Positions 1 to 8,184 of a stretch of 64,000 nucleotides of DNA are shown here, piece by piece. The notes under the pieces were generated by a model. That model made no database searches. It was not told where the DNA came from and saw only the letters and a program-made list of their open reading frames with translations. This DNA is from Lewinella sp. 4G2 (GTDB taxonomy: Bacteria; Bacteroidota; Bacteroidia; Chitinophagales; Saprospiraceae), in NCBI RefSeq assembly GCF_001625015.1, contig NZ_LVWJ02000014.1, forward strand, positions 186,001-250,000, given 5' to 3'. The translations under genes and the position numbers were made by a program. How positions within the stretch are numbered: position 1 is the first letter of the stretch; every line of letters begins with the position of its first letter.

Positions 1-813
1 GTTGTACTCGATCGCCGGAGCTACCCACAATCCGTAGTCGATATTTCTAAAGGTAGAGGAGGTCTGAGAGTTAAAGAGCCCTACCGACCAGTGGTCGCTA
101 ATACTCCTTACGACGGAGGCGTTGAACCACAGATCCTGGCGGATTGAGTTCAGTACCGTGCCGTCGGACTGGGTAACGGATTGGGTCCGGTAAAAGATAT
201 TGGGGCTAATGCGGACCCGCAGTTCCGGCGTCGTCCGGTCAATATCGATTCCGGCGCGCAGGGTGCTCGTTCCTCGCTGGCTTTCCTTGCTGGTGGAGAA
301 ACGGGCCTGGATTTCGAAGAGCCAGTTGTTCCAGTTGTCCTGGGTAGCCGCTCCGTCGTCGCTAGCCGCGAGGGAGTCTACGGTAGCTTCCGGGATGGCA
401 TCGACGTTCAGCTCGGCGAGGTCGCCGTAGGCCGTTCCGGCCAGGAAGCCGGCCAGCCCCAGTTTAATGCGCTGCCCCAGTAGTTCATCCCGCTCTACGC
501 TAGTCATCACCGCCGTGGTGGAGACTTTAAAACTGAGTTGGTTCCCCGCCAATTCCTCCTGCCCTTTAAAGTCCAGATTGTATACCCGCCCACCATTGCT
601 GAGGTAGTTGGTCACGATGAAGAGGTTGACTTCAGCACTAACTGGATCCACGGTGTGGTTAACGTAGCTCAACTCCTGTTTGAGGAAGTTACGGTTACAC
701 TCGCAGTCGATGAAGAGGTTGAGCCGGCGTTGGCCGCTGAGGTGGCTGCAACAAATGAGTAGCAGCATCAGGCTGGCGAGCCGGTAGAAGTTGGGGGGTG
801 TAAAGCTGGGCAT
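1..813 (-). CDS. Secreted outer-membrane-type protein, 3' end cut by window edge
   Basis: I translated this frame by hand: it stays open from an ATG at 813 to the left edge (271 codons, no stop), so the gene is truncated by the window. The N-terminus has a hydrophobic signal-like stretch (about residues 12-27, LASLMLLLICCSHLSG). A Cys pair follows (DCECN, near residue 37). After a mixed region, the last 90 residues show alternating polar/aromatic strands (ending IDYGLWVAPAIEYN), as in outer-membrane beta-barrels. I do not recognise the family. Strand choice rests on the continuous frame and signal peptide; frames on the plus strand here are short and implausible. It is transcribed in the same direction as the photolyase upstream, with a 169-bp gap. 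An outer-membrane or periplasmic location is inferred. Confidence 0.7.
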   Translation of the reverse strand, partial: MPSFTPPNFYRLASLMLLLICCSHLSGQRRLNLFIDCECNRNFLKQELSYVNHTVDPVSAEVNLFIVTNYLSNGGRVYNLDFKGQEELAGNQLSFKVSTTAVMTSVERDELLGQRIKLGLAGFLAGTAYGDLAELNVDAIPEATVDSLAASDDGAATQDNWNNWLFEIQARFSTSKESQRGTSTLRAGIDIDRTTPELRVRISPNIFYRTQSVTQSDGTVLNSIRQDLWFNASVVRSISDHWSVGLFNSQTSSTFRNIDYGLWVAPAIEYN

Positions 814-982
814 ACAATATTCGGCTGGGGAGAGGCCGCAAAGCTAGGTCCAGCCCGAAGCCATTCGCCACCCCATCATTTGGGGGACTGCGGCCACAAC
901 CGGAGCCCAATCGCGTTAACGGAATCCTAACAATAAGAAGACGGGCGCTTATCGGAACACTCATCTGCCCACTGATGTGCGA

Positions 983-2335
983 TCAACTTCTCGCTTTTGC
1001 CAGGGCGCTTTTGTACACTTCCAGGGCTCGCTCCCGCCCGAACTTGTGTTCCACCATGGGTTCGGCGGGGTACTCCGGCGTGCCGTATTCGGGCACCCAC
1101 TGCTTTACGTACTCATATTTCGGGTCGAATTTCTTCTGCTGGCTGTCGTAGTTGAAGATGCGGAAGTAGGGCTGGGCGTCCGTCCCGCAGCCGGCGGCCC
1201 ACTGCCAACCACCGTTGTTACTCGCCAGTTCGTAATCCAGTAATTTATCGGCAAAGTAGCCTTCGCCCCAGCGCCAGTCGATGAGCAGGTGCTTGGTCAG
1301 GTAGCTGGCCACGATCATCCGAACGCGGTTGTGCATCCAGCCGGATTCGTTTAGTTGGCGCATTCCTGCATCCACAATTGGTACGCCGGTCGTGCCATCG
1401 CACCAGCGTTTGAATTCCGATTCGTCATTACGCCAGGGGATGTCCGCGTATTCGGCGCGGAAGGGGGCGTCCACCACGCGGGGGAATTCCTGCAGGATAT
1501 TGGAGTAGAAATCGCGCCAGACCAGTTCCTTTAAAAACGTTTCGTTCAGGCTCATGGCCCGCAGCGCTTTCTGGCGGATCGAGACCGTCCCGTGGCGGAA
1601 GTGTACGCTAAGCCGGGAGGTGCCTTCGATGCCGGGGATGTTTCGCGTCTGGTCGTAGGTCTTAATAATTTGGGCGCTGACGCGGGTGCCGGGTATGGGG
1701 ACATCCGCGGGAGCGAAACCCATTTCGGAAAGGGTCGGGACGGCTTGGTGGGTATCCGTCTGCCAGAGGTTGGCGGCGTACTTCTCGTTGGGGTAGGGTT
1801 TGAGGTAGTAAGAGATCTCCTTACCCTCGTAATTACTCAACCGGTCATTGAGGTTGTTACGCCACATCCGGTAGTAGGGCGTGAAAACGGTGTAGGGGCC
1901 GCCGGCCTTCTTCTGTACCTCGTCGCTTTCAAAGATGACGTGGTCCTTGAAGTGGTGAAATGGGATTCCGCGTTCGTTGAGCAGGTCCTCCACGGCCTTA
2001 TCCCGGGCGATGGCGTAGGGCTCGTAGTCCCGGTTGGTGTACACGGCCTGGACGTCGTAATTGGCTTGCAGTTGCTTCCAGATATCCAGTGGTTTCCCAT
2101 AGAACGCACGCAGGTCACCCCCCATACTGCGGTAGGTGTCTGCGAGGGCAGCAACGTTATCACGGATGAACATCACCCGGGCATCGTGCTGCTCGGGTAG
2201 CTTATCGAGGATGTTGCGGTCGAAGATGAAAATGGGGAGGACGGGGCCTCCCGCCTTGAGGGCACGGTACAGCCCGGCGTTGTCTTCAAATCTGAGGTCG
2301 CGGCGGTGCCAGAAGATGGTCACTTTAGGTTTCAT
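983..2335 (-). CDS. phrB: Deoxyribodipyrimidine photolyase (CPD photolyase, class I)
   Basis: The gene encodes 450 aa, close to the roughly 470 aa of class I photolyases. The N-terminal alpha/beta antenna domain begins with WHRRDLRFEDNAGL (residues 9-22), typical of the family. The C-terminal helical FAD domain carries WRDFYSNIL, DAGMRQL, GWMHNRVRM and the FAD-pocket run LASNNGGWQWAAG, followed by PYFRIFN. These are the canonical flavin and cyclobutane-dimer binding motifs. It repairs UV-induced pyrimidine dimers in cytoplasm using blue light. Bacterial cryptochrome is the alternative, but the pocket motifs fit a DNA-repair enzyme. The start ATG at 2335 is directly followed by the family N-terminus. 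It is divergent from the K+ channel gene, so the 156-bp gap must hold both promoters; I see no clear box. Confidence 0.93.
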   Translation of the reverse strand: MKPKVTIFWHRRDLRFEDNAGLYRALKAGGPVLPIFIFDRNILDKLPEQHDARVMFIRDNVAALADTYRSMGGDLRAFYGKPLDIWKQLQANYDVQAVYTNRDYEPYAIARDKAVEDLLNERGIPFHHFKDHVIFESDEVQKKAGGPYTVFTPYYRMWRNNLNDRLSNYEGKEISYYLKPYPNEKYAANLWQTDTHQAVPTLSEMGFAPADVPIPGTRVSAQIIKTYDQTRNIPGIEGTSRLSVHFRHGTVSIRQKALRAMSLNETFLKELVWRDFYSNILQEFPRVVDAPFRAEYADIPWRNDESEFKRWCDGTTGVPIVDAGMRQLNESGWMHNRVRMIVASYLTKHLLIDWRWGEGYFADKLLDYELASNNGGWQWAAGCGTDAQPYFRIFNYDSQQKKFDPKYEYVKQWVPEYGTPEYPAEPMVEHKFGRERALEVYKSALAKARS

Positions 2336-2491
2336 GCTTGGTGTAAAACAAGCGGCGGGATAATGTTTATCGCCGGACGAAAGTGGTACCGGACCACTAC
2401 CTCAGCAAGTATCTTGTTATCCGCGCCAACCCGATATCTATGGCCATCCCGCAATGGTTTGATCCGGGATGGCCAAGTTACCTTTACGGCC

Positions 2492-3553
2492 ATGCGGCAC
2501 GGACTTATTTCCCGCTTACTGGCTTACCTAAACATCCGCTCCACTTCGTTGGATCTGGGCTTGGCCGTGCAGTTGGTGATCGGCAGCGCCATCGTAACGA
2601 CGGTGGGCCTGATGCTGATCGAAGGCTACGGGTTCGTGGATGCCTTTTACATGACGGCGATCACGCTTTCCACCGTGGGTTTCGGGGAGGTGGGCACGCT
2701 GAGCCAGGCCGGGCGTTTATTTCTATCCGTTATTATTGTGTTCAACGTCGGGATCGTCGCCTACGCCCTGGCTGCCTTCTCCTATTACGTCATTGAAGGA
2801 AAATTATTTGAGCAAATGGATTACAACCGCCGCCAGGCCCGTATCAACGCCCTCAAGGGTCACACGATCGTCTGTGGTTTCGGCCGGTACGGCAAGGAGA
2901 TCACCCGCCACCTGATCGAGCACGGGCAGGACTTCGTGGTCATCGACGAAAAAGAGAAGAAGGTCCTCGACCCGGAATTCGAGCAGTACGACCTGATCTA
3001 CATCATTGGGGATGCCACCCACGACGAGGTATTGCTGGAAGCTGGTATCGACCGCGCATCGAGCCTCATTACGGCGCTGGATGATGATTCGGACAACCTC
3101 TTCATCGTCCTTTCGGCGCGGGATCTTAATCCTGATGCCCGCTTAGTAAGCCGGGCCCAACAAGCCCGGAGCCGTGAGAAGCTCATCAAGGCGGGAGCCA
3201 GCCACGTCATTATGCCCGAACAGATCGGTGGGTTTTACATGGCCACCCTCATCTCCAAGCCGGGTGCGGTCGAGTTCTTCAGTTACGTCACCAATGAATT
3301 GGATAGCGACATTGGTTTCGAGGAGATCCTGTTCGACCAACTTCCCCGGCACCTGCGGCAGCGCCCAATTAAAGATTTGAATTTGCGGCGGGAAAGCGGC
3401 GTCAACATCATTGGCCACCGGAAGGGCAACGGGCGCTACGCCGTCAACCCCGGGCCTGAAGCGACGCTAAAGGAAGGGGAAAGTTTCATCGTGGTGGGGA
3501 GCCAGCCGCAGATCCTGGCGCTGCGGGAATACCTGAACATCAAGACGAAATAA
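2492..3553 (+). CDS. Potassium channel protein with RCK (TrkA-N/TrkA-C) domains
   Basis: The gene encodes 353 aa from the ATG at 2492 (MRHGLISRLL). The frame is open further upstream, but that part overlaps the divergent photolyase and lacks homology-like sequence. The layout is a first membrane helix (about residues 20-40), pore helix and selectivity filter TLSTVGFGEV (about 58-67), a second helix (about 73-95), a Rossmann RCK domain (GHTIVCGFGRYGKEITRHL, about 120-235) and a C-terminal TrkA-C domain (about 265-350). This is the two-helix RCK-gated K+ channel architecture (Kch/MthK type). It sits in the inner membrane and is gated by ligand binding to the RCK ring. A copy of the dispersed 19-bp motif encodes RHLRQR near residue 290. 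The stop lies one base before the next start. Confidence 0.9.
   Translation: MRHGLISRLLAYLNIRSTSLDLGLAVQLVIGSAIVTTVGLMLIEGYGFVDAFYMTAITLSTVGFGEVGTLSQAGRLFLSVIIVFNVGIVAYALAAFSYYVIEGKLFEQMDYNRRQARINALKGHTIVCGFGRYGKEITRHLIEHGQDFVVIDEKEKKVLDPEFEQYDLIYIIGDATHDEVLLEAGIDRASSLITALDDDSDNLFIVLSARDLNPDARLVSRAQQARSREKLIKAGASHVIMPEQIGGFYMATLISKPGAVEFFSYVTNELDSDIGFEEILFDQLPRHLRQRPIKDLNLRRESGVNIIGHRKGNGRYAVNPGPEATLKEGESFIVVGSQPQILALREYLNIKTK
3348..3366 (+). repeat. Dispersed 19-bp motif, copy 1 (exact)
   Basis: GGCACCTGCGGCAGCGCCC inside the K+ channel coding region, read there as RHLRQR. Identical to the copies at 8114, 33005 and 57888. Confidence 0.85.
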
Positions 3554-3554
3554 C

Positions 3555-3779
3555 ATGAGTGAAAAATTGAAGGGGACGCTGAAGTACTGTGGCATCCTGT
3601 TCCTCGTGCTGGTACCCATCTACTTCTTGGTGTACCGCCTATTCTGGCCGGAAGTACCGCGGAATGAGGCCATCAACACAAGCCTCATGTACGGTATCAT
3701 CAATGTGATCTTCCTGGGAGCGCTGCGGCATTTCTTGAAGCGTGACGGAACGGAAGAACCCCAGGAAGGTGGCCAATAA
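3555..3779 (+). CDS. Small two-helix membrane protein, function unknown
   Basis: The gene encodes 74 aa beginning one base after the K+ channel stop, so it is very likely co-transcribed and translationally coupled. There are two hydrophobic segments: about residues 10-29 ([20 protein letters not shown]) and 41-59 ([20 protein letters not shown]). A short charged tail ([13 protein letters not shown]) follows. I do not recognise a family. The tight link to the channel suggests an accessory membrane subunit, but that is inference. Confidence 0.65.
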   Translation: MSEKLKGTLKYCGILFLVLVPIYFLVYRLFWPEVPRNEAINTSLMYGIINVIFLGALRHFLKRDGTEEPQEGGQ

Positions 3780-3805
3780 CTAGCCCGCTAGTGCACGAAC
3801 TTGCG

Positions 3806-3813
3806 TACTTTTG
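3806..3813 (+). promoter_or_regulatory. Bacteroidota -7 box for purQ
   Basis: TACTTTTG fits the TAnnTTTG consensus of the Bacteroidota primary sigma factor and ends 22 bases before the purQ ATG. A -33 box is not evident. Confidence 0.6.
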
Positions 3814-3835
3814 CGCCTTACAAAACCCCACCCTT

Positions 3836-4543
3836 ATGAAGTTTGGCGTCATTCAATTCCCCGGCAGTAACTGTGATGATGATATGGTCCACGTCCTGCG
3901 CGACGTGATGGGCTGCGAAACCGTCAAACTCTGGCATAAGGATAAGGACCTCTCGGGCTTTACGACGGATGATTGCATCGTCGTGCCCGGCGGCTTCAGC
4001 TACGGTGATTACGTGCGGGCCGGGGCGGTGGCGCGCTTCAGCCCCATCATGGAGGCTGTGCAAGAATTTGCGGCTAAGGGTGGGTACGTATTCGGCATCT
4101 GTAATGGCTTCCAGATCCTCTGCGAAGCGGGCCTCCTACCCGGTGCGCTGCTGCGGAACCAGGAACAAAAATTCATCGCCCGGAACGTTTTCCTGCGGGT
4201 GGAGACCAATAAGTCCGCCATCACCAGCAAACTGGAGGCCGGGCAGGTGCTGAAGATTCCTGTAGCCCACGCTGAGGGCCGTTACTACGCGGACCAGGAA
4301 ACGATCGTGGACCTGATCGCCAACGAACAGGTACTCTTCCACTACGCCGAACCGACCGGAGAACTGACCGACACGGCCAACATCAACGGCAGCACCCAGG
4401 CGATTGCCGGCATCTGCAACAAGGGCCGCAACGTCTTCGGCATGATGCCCCACCCCGAGCGGGCGGCGGAGGAGATCCTCGGAAACACGGACGGCCACGC
4501 GGTATTTGCGGGGCTGATTGCTTCGGTTGGGGCGGCGGTTTAA
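3836..4543 (+). CDS. purQ: Phosphoribosylformylglycinamidine synthase, glutaminase subunit PurQ
   Basis: The gene encodes 235 aa from the ATG at 3836. The protein begins [16 protein letters not shown], the diagnostic PurQ N-terminus; the upstream in-frame GTG would place the start on top of the promoter box. It is a class I glutamine amidotransferase: nucleophile Cys in GICNGFQIL (about residue 87), and HPERA near the end with the catalytic His/Glu. It supplies ammonia from glutamine to the PurL subunit for step 4 of purine synthesis (FGAR to FGAM) in the cytoplasm. Its presence as a separate small subunit implies a split PurS/PurQ/PurL enzyme rather than the large fused PurL; the partners are not in this window. 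The preceding membrane-protein pair is unrelated. Confidence 0.96.
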   Translation: MKFGVIQFPGSNCDDDMVHVLRDVMGCETVKLWHKDKDLSGFTTDDCIVVPGGFSYGDYVRAGAVARFSPIMEAVQEFAAKGGYVFGICNGFQILCEAGLLPGALLRNQEQKFIARNVFLRVETNKSAITSKLEAGQVLKIPVAHAEGRYYADQETIVDLIANEQVLFHYAEPTGELTDTANINGSTQAIAGICNKGRNVFGMMPHPERAAEEILGNTDGHAVFAGLIASVGAAV

Positions 4544-4675
4544 AAGCTCTGCATCTCTGGCTCCCGAAGTCCACGTCGGGTTGGTTGGTTTGGAACTCGA
4601 CGATGGTGTGAGACCTAGGCTTGAAGTAGTTCAAAGACTATTTACCAAGATTTGAGACACTCTGCAAAGTAAGAA

Positions 4676-4693
4676 CCCGGCCTGGAGGCCGGG
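4676..4693. other. Hairpin in the purQ-GMC intergenic region
   Basis: CCCGGCCT-GG-AGGCCGGG is a perfect 8-bp stem with a 2-base loop, 130 bases after purQ. No T tract follows on either side, so a terminator role is only possible. The rest of 4544-4765 shows nothing I can name. Confidence 0.35.
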
Positions 4694-4765
4694 AGCCGGG
4701 AGCTCAAAAGGTCACGTACCGAAGCGGCTAGAAGGTTCCCTGCGCCGTAATTTTTATCTTACGGC

Positions 4766-6469
4766 ATGCAAGCGCCAAATCTCAACAATTCGGACCCGAA
4801 CCGTTACGACGCCATCGTGATCGGTACCGGTATTAGTGGTGGCATCGCCGCCATGGAACTCTGCCGCAAGGGGCTGAAGACGCTCGTCCTGGAACGGGGC
4901 CGCCCGGTTAAGCACGGTGATTACCCGACGGCCAATATGGACACGTGGGATTTTGAGCACCAGGGCAAGATCCCCGCCGACGTGATTGCGAAGGACTACC
5001 CAAAGTTGATCCGTAAAAGCTACATCGTCGAAGAAGGCGGCATCCACTTTTTTAATAAGGATAGTGAGTACCCCTACTCCGAAAAACGCCGCTTTGACTG
5101 GATCCGTGGCTACCAGACCGGAGGCCGTTCCCTCATTTGGGGCCGGCAGTGTTACGAATTGAGTGACCTCGATTTCGAAGCCAACGCCCGCGAGGGCATC
5201 GGGGTGGATTGGCCCATCCGGGCAAGAGATCTGAAACCCTGGTACACCTACGTGACCAAATTCATTGGCATCTCGGGGCGAAAGGAGAACATCCCCCACT
5301 TGCCGGACGGTCCCTTTCAGCCGCCCATGGAGTTGAACTGCATTGAGGCCCAGTTTCGGGACCGCGTGCAGGCAAAACTTCCCGGCCGCCGCGTCACGGA
5401 AGGGCGGGTGGCCCACCTGACGCAGTACGACCCTGCGGTAAATTTGGGTACGCGGGGGAACTGCCAGTACCGCGACCGGTGCCGGCGCGGCTGCCCCTAC
5501 GGCGGTTATTACAGCAGCAATTCGGGGCCGCTCGTCGTCGCCGAAGCTACCGGGAACATGACGTTGGTGAACCACGCCGCCGTGCGGGAGATTATCTACG
5601 ATGCGGACGGGCAACGCGCGAAGGGCGTCCGGGTGAAGCTGACGGAAAAGGGAGAGGAGACGGAATTCTTTACGAATGGTGCCATCTTCCTCTGCGCTTC
5701 GGCGCTGAACTCCGCCGCCATTCTGCTGGCCAGCAAGTCTGACGCCCAACCCAATGGCTTGGGCAACGACAGCGACCAGGTAGGCCGCAACATTATGGAC
5801 CATCACCACCGCGTCGGCGCCTCCGCCAGCTTTGACGACCACCGTGACGGTTACTTTAAGGGAAGAAAGGCGAACGGGGTATACGTGCCCCGCTTCGTTA
5901 ACCTGGACCGGGCGTCCAAGCGGGACTACCTCCGGGGCTTTGGCTACCAGGGCGGAGCCAGCCGGGGCAACTGGAAAGGTCTCGTGAAGGAACTCAGCAT
6001 AGGGCCTGGATTTAAAGAGCAACTCGCCACCCCCGGTGGCTGGCGGATGGGCATCACCGGCTTCGGGGAGACCCTCCCCCACCCCGATAATCGGATGACC
6101 CTGAACGAAGACGTCCTCGATAAAGACGGGCTACCCACGATCACCCTCGACGCCGGCTTCGGCGAAAACGAACGCCTGATGCGGGAGGATATGCGCGACT
6201 ACGCCGCCGAGATGATGGAGGCTGCCGGTGGTAAAAAGATCAGACAGTACAAGGAGGAAGTCCACCCGGGTTTCGGCATCCACGAAATGGGTACCGCACG
6301 GATGGGCCGGGACCCGAAGACCTCCGTCCTGAATAAACACAACCAGGTATGGAATTGCCGCAATCTCTACGTCACCGACGGGGCGGCGATGACGAGTGCG
6401 GGGTGTACGAACCCCAGCCTTACCTACATGGCGTTGACGGCGCGGGCGGTGGATCACTTTGTGGGTTAG
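4766..6469 (+). CDS. GMC-family FAD-dependent oxidoreductase
   Basis: The gene encodes 567 aa. The Rossmann FAD motif YDAIVIGTGISGGIAAMEL lies at residues 14-32, and a C-terminal GMC block with HEMGTARMG (about 510) and GCTNPSLTYMALTARA (about 545-560) completes the family signature. A Cys-rich insert CQYRDRCRRGCPYGGYYSS (about residues 233-251) resembles the cluster-like insertion of the gluconate-2-dehydrogenase and sugar-3-dehydrogenase branch of GMC enzymes. The substrate is therefore probably a sugar, alcohol or glycoside, and the electron acceptor unknown. No signal peptide is obvious. The small partner subunit that often accompanies this branch is not adjacent. It is a single gene with no clear promoter box; a repeat region follows. 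Confidence 0.85.
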   Translation: MQAPNLNNSDPNRYDAIVIGTGISGGIAAMELCRKGLKTLVLERGRPVKHGDYPTANMDTWDFEHQGKIPADVIAKDYPKLIRKSYIVEEGGIHFFNKDSEYPYSEKRRFDWIRGYQTGGRSLIWGRQCYELSDLDFEANAREGIGVDWPIRARDLKPWYTYVTKFIGISGRKENIPHLPDGPFQPPMELNCIEAQFRDRVQAKLPGRRVTEGRVAHLTQYDPAVNLGTRGNCQYRDRCRRGCPYGGYYSSNSGPLVVAEATGNMTLVNHAAVREIIYDADGQRAKGVRVKLTEKGEETEFFTNGAIFLCASALNSAAILLASKSDAQPNGLGNDSDQVGRNIMDHHHRVGASASFDDHRDGYFKGRKANGVYVPRFVNLDRASKRDYLRGFGYQGGASRGNWKGLVKELSIGPGFKEQLATPGGWRMGITGFGETLPHPDNRMTLNEDVLDKDGLPTITLDAGFGENERLMREDMRDYAAEMMEAAGGKKIRQYKEEVHPGFGIHEMGTARMGRDPKTSVLNKHNQVWNCRNLYVTDGAAMTSAGCTNPSLTYMALTARAVDHFVG

Positions 6470-6482
6470 GGGGAAGTTTATT

Positions 6483-6602
6483 TCGCAAAGGAGATTAATG
6501 CGGTAGAGAGGATTAAGAGGAGATATCCGTAGTGGCATTCTTCTCTTTCGCCTTAATCATCTTCCACTTCTTTGCGACCCCGTAGGAGCAGCGTAGCTAA
6601 AC
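6483..6602. repeat. 120-bp inverted-end repeat element, copy 1
   Basis: This starts TCGCAAAG (6483-6490) and has its inverted match CTTTGCGA at 6570-6577. Inside, AGATTAA..GCG is mirrored by CGCCTTAATC, so it can fold into one long imperfect hairpin. A 25-base conserved tail (CCCCGTAGGAGCAGCG..AGCTAAAC) follows. The second copy starts at 6671. It is noncoding. Confidence 0.7.
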
Positions 6603-6670
6603 TAGAGCCGCACGGAACCATTCTTCTAAGTTGTTTCGGTAGTTCCGACAGTTAGAGGCTCCGCTTTTTT

Positions 6671-6790
6671 TCGCAAAGGGGATTAAGGCGGTAGAGAGGT
6701 TTAAGAAGAGTGGCCAGCGGAGGCATTCTTCTCTTTCGTCTCGCTCTTCTTACTCCTCTTTGCGACCCCGTAGGAGCAGCGCAGCTAAAC
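6671..6790. repeat. 120-bp inverted-end repeat element, copy 2
   Basis: Same length and ends as the copy at 6483: TCGCAAAG at 6671-6678, CTTTGCGA at 6758-6765, and the same CCCCGTAGGAGCAGCG tail. The internal sequence has diverged while pairing potential is mostly kept. Together the two copies fill most of the 347-base gene-free stretch 6470-6816. Confidence 0.7.
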
Positions 6791-6816
6791 CAGAATGGTA
6801 AAAAGCATTGACACGC

Positions 6817-7977
6817 TCACTTTTGCGGGGGTTGGTAATCCGCGGGCAGTAGCCAGGCGGCGGCGCGGGAGCCCATCCGCCCACCGAAATAGAGTTGGGC
6901 GGGGCCGGTCGTACCATCGCGGCGGATGACGATTTCCGAATCACGGACAAAAAGGCTCGAGGAAACAGGCGTGCGGTTACGGCGCTGGTCGGGCGCGGCG
7001 GGGGAGCCGTCGGTACGCGGGTAGTAGAGAATGGTGATGTCGCACTCCTCGAGATTGGTAAGGGTTGTTTCCTTGTCGGTTGTTCCCTCCAGGTAGTAGG
7101 GAAGGTCCAGGGTATCGATTCGGTCATCTTCTTCCCGGATGAGGGTGACGAAACCCTGAGCGTCCAGGTCGTCGGCGAAGAGGGAGCGGAGGAAGTGTTG
7201 GCGGGAGTTGTAGTAGGCCAATTTCCGGTTGCGCCAGTGGCGGCGTTTGGGGGCTTGGCCTTCGGCTTCGGCGGGTACGAAGTAAAAGGTCCCGTAGTAG
7301 TTCCGCAATCCCTGCGCGTAGTGGAGGTAGAACTGTTGGAGGTCGACAAAGACGGTGTAGCCGGTGTGGGGGAGGTCCAATTTTAGAGGGCTGGTGGACC
7401 TGGCGGTAAAATCCACGGGGGAATCGAAGGATACGGCATCGCCGGCGGCGTTCCACTTAGCGTCGCGCAGTTCCTTGTTCATGAGCATATCCGCAGTTTG
7501 GCGGGTGATTTTGGCGATTTCCTGGCGTTCGAAGTTGCGTTCGAAGTAGAGGGGGTCCGTGTCGGTGATGGAGGCGGCTTTGCCCCAGGCATCCACCCCG
7601 AGGAAGCGCTTGGTGAACTCTTCGATGTTTTTCTCCCGCTGTCTGTCGTCCCCTACTTCGATAACGGCGGCGATGGCGGCCTGGGGGGCAAGGAGGAGGG
7701 CGTAGGGCCGGTCGGTCGTTTTCACTTCGGTGACGAAGCGCTGGTAATTCAAATGAGTCACCACGAGGTTGGCGGGGAGGGAAACTTTGGAGACGTCCAG
7801 CGAAAAAGCACCGTCGTTATCGGTGTTGGTGCCGATTGTCGTCCCGTCGATATAAACGGTGGCGAAGGGGACGGGCTCCTGGGTTGCGCCGTCCTTCACC
7901 GTCCCCCGCAGGATGGTTTGGGCGGAGAGAGAGCTTAGGGAGAACAGGATGAGGAGGGTGGGTAGGAGGTGTTGCAT
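6817..7977 (-). CDS. Secreted carboxypeptidase-regulatory-like domain protein
   Basis: The gene encodes 386 aa. There is a signal peptide at residues 1-19 (LLILFSLSSLSAQ, cleavage before TILRGTV). Residues 21-95 form a CarboxypepD_reg-like beta-sandwich (LRGTVKDGATQEPVPFATVYI...GTNTDNDGAFSLDV), the domain seen at the N-terminus of SusC-like receptors, here without plug or barrel. The remaining roughly 290 residues have no domain I recognise and are rich in Tyr, Phe and acidic residues. Proteins of this layout are common in Bacteroidota envelopes, and their function is mostly unknown. A promoter box lies 17 bases upstream. The gene is convergent with the GMC oxidoreductase, and the repeat pair lies between their 3' ends. 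Confidence 0.8.
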   Translation of the reverse strand: MQHLLPTLLILFSLSSLSAQTILRGTVKDGATQEPVPFATVYIDGTTIGTNTDNDGAFSLDVSKVSLPANLVVTHLNYQRFVTEVKTTDRPYALLLAPQAAIAAVIEVGDDRQREKNIEEFTKRFLGVDAWGKAASITDTDPLYFERNFERQEIAKITRQTADMLMNKELRDAKWNAAGDAVSFDSPVDFTARSTSPLKLDLPHTGYTVFVDLQQFYLHYAQGLRNYYGTFYFVPAEAEGQAPKRRHWRNRKLAYYNSRQHFLRSLFADDLDAQGFVTLIREEDDRIDTLDLPYYLEGTTDKETTLTNLEECDITILYYPRTDGSPAAPDQRRNRTPVSSSLFVRDSEIVIRRDGTTGPAQLYFGGRMGSRAAAWLLPADYQPPQK

Positions 7978-7993
7978 TTGCCAGGGTCAATCA

Positions 7994-8001
7994 CAAACTT
8001 A
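7994..8001 (-). promoter_or_regulatory. -7 box upstream of the carboxypeptidase-regulatory-like gene
   Basis: The minus strand reads TAAGTTTG, an exact TAnnTTTG match, with its 3' end 17 bases before the ATG at 7977. Confidence 0.55.
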
Positions 8002-8113
8002 GGGGCTTATTCCTTGCGGTGATGTTCGCCAGATTACGTTCGCACTTGGAAGTCTTTTGTTAGCGTTACCCTTTCGTTGTTAGGTGGCCGATCGTTACTT
8101 GCCCACCTCCCCC

Positions 8114-8132
8114 GGCACCTGCGGCAGCGCCC
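8114..8132 (+). repeat. Dispersed 19-bp motif, copy 2 (exact, intergenic)
   Basis: GGCACCTGCGGCAGCGCCC in the divergent intergenic region, 53 bases before the start of the TIM-barrel gene and outside any coding frame. Confidence 0.85.
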
Positions 8133-8156
8133 AGCATATATTGCCACTAAATTATT

Positions 8157-8164
8157 TACCTTGC
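8157..8164 (+). promoter_or_regulatory. Possible -7 box of the TIM-barrel gene
   Basis: TACCTTGC is one substitution pattern away from TAnnTTTG and ends 20 bases before the ATG at 8185, a spacing similar to the boxes upstream of purQ and of the porin gene. Confidence 0.35.
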
Positions 8165-8184
8165 CTGACTAAACTGACTACCCG

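Noticed and set aside
4754-6082. Long open frame antisense to the GMC oxidoreductase
   Set aside because: The sense frame carries complete FAD and GMC motifs; the antisense frame has none.
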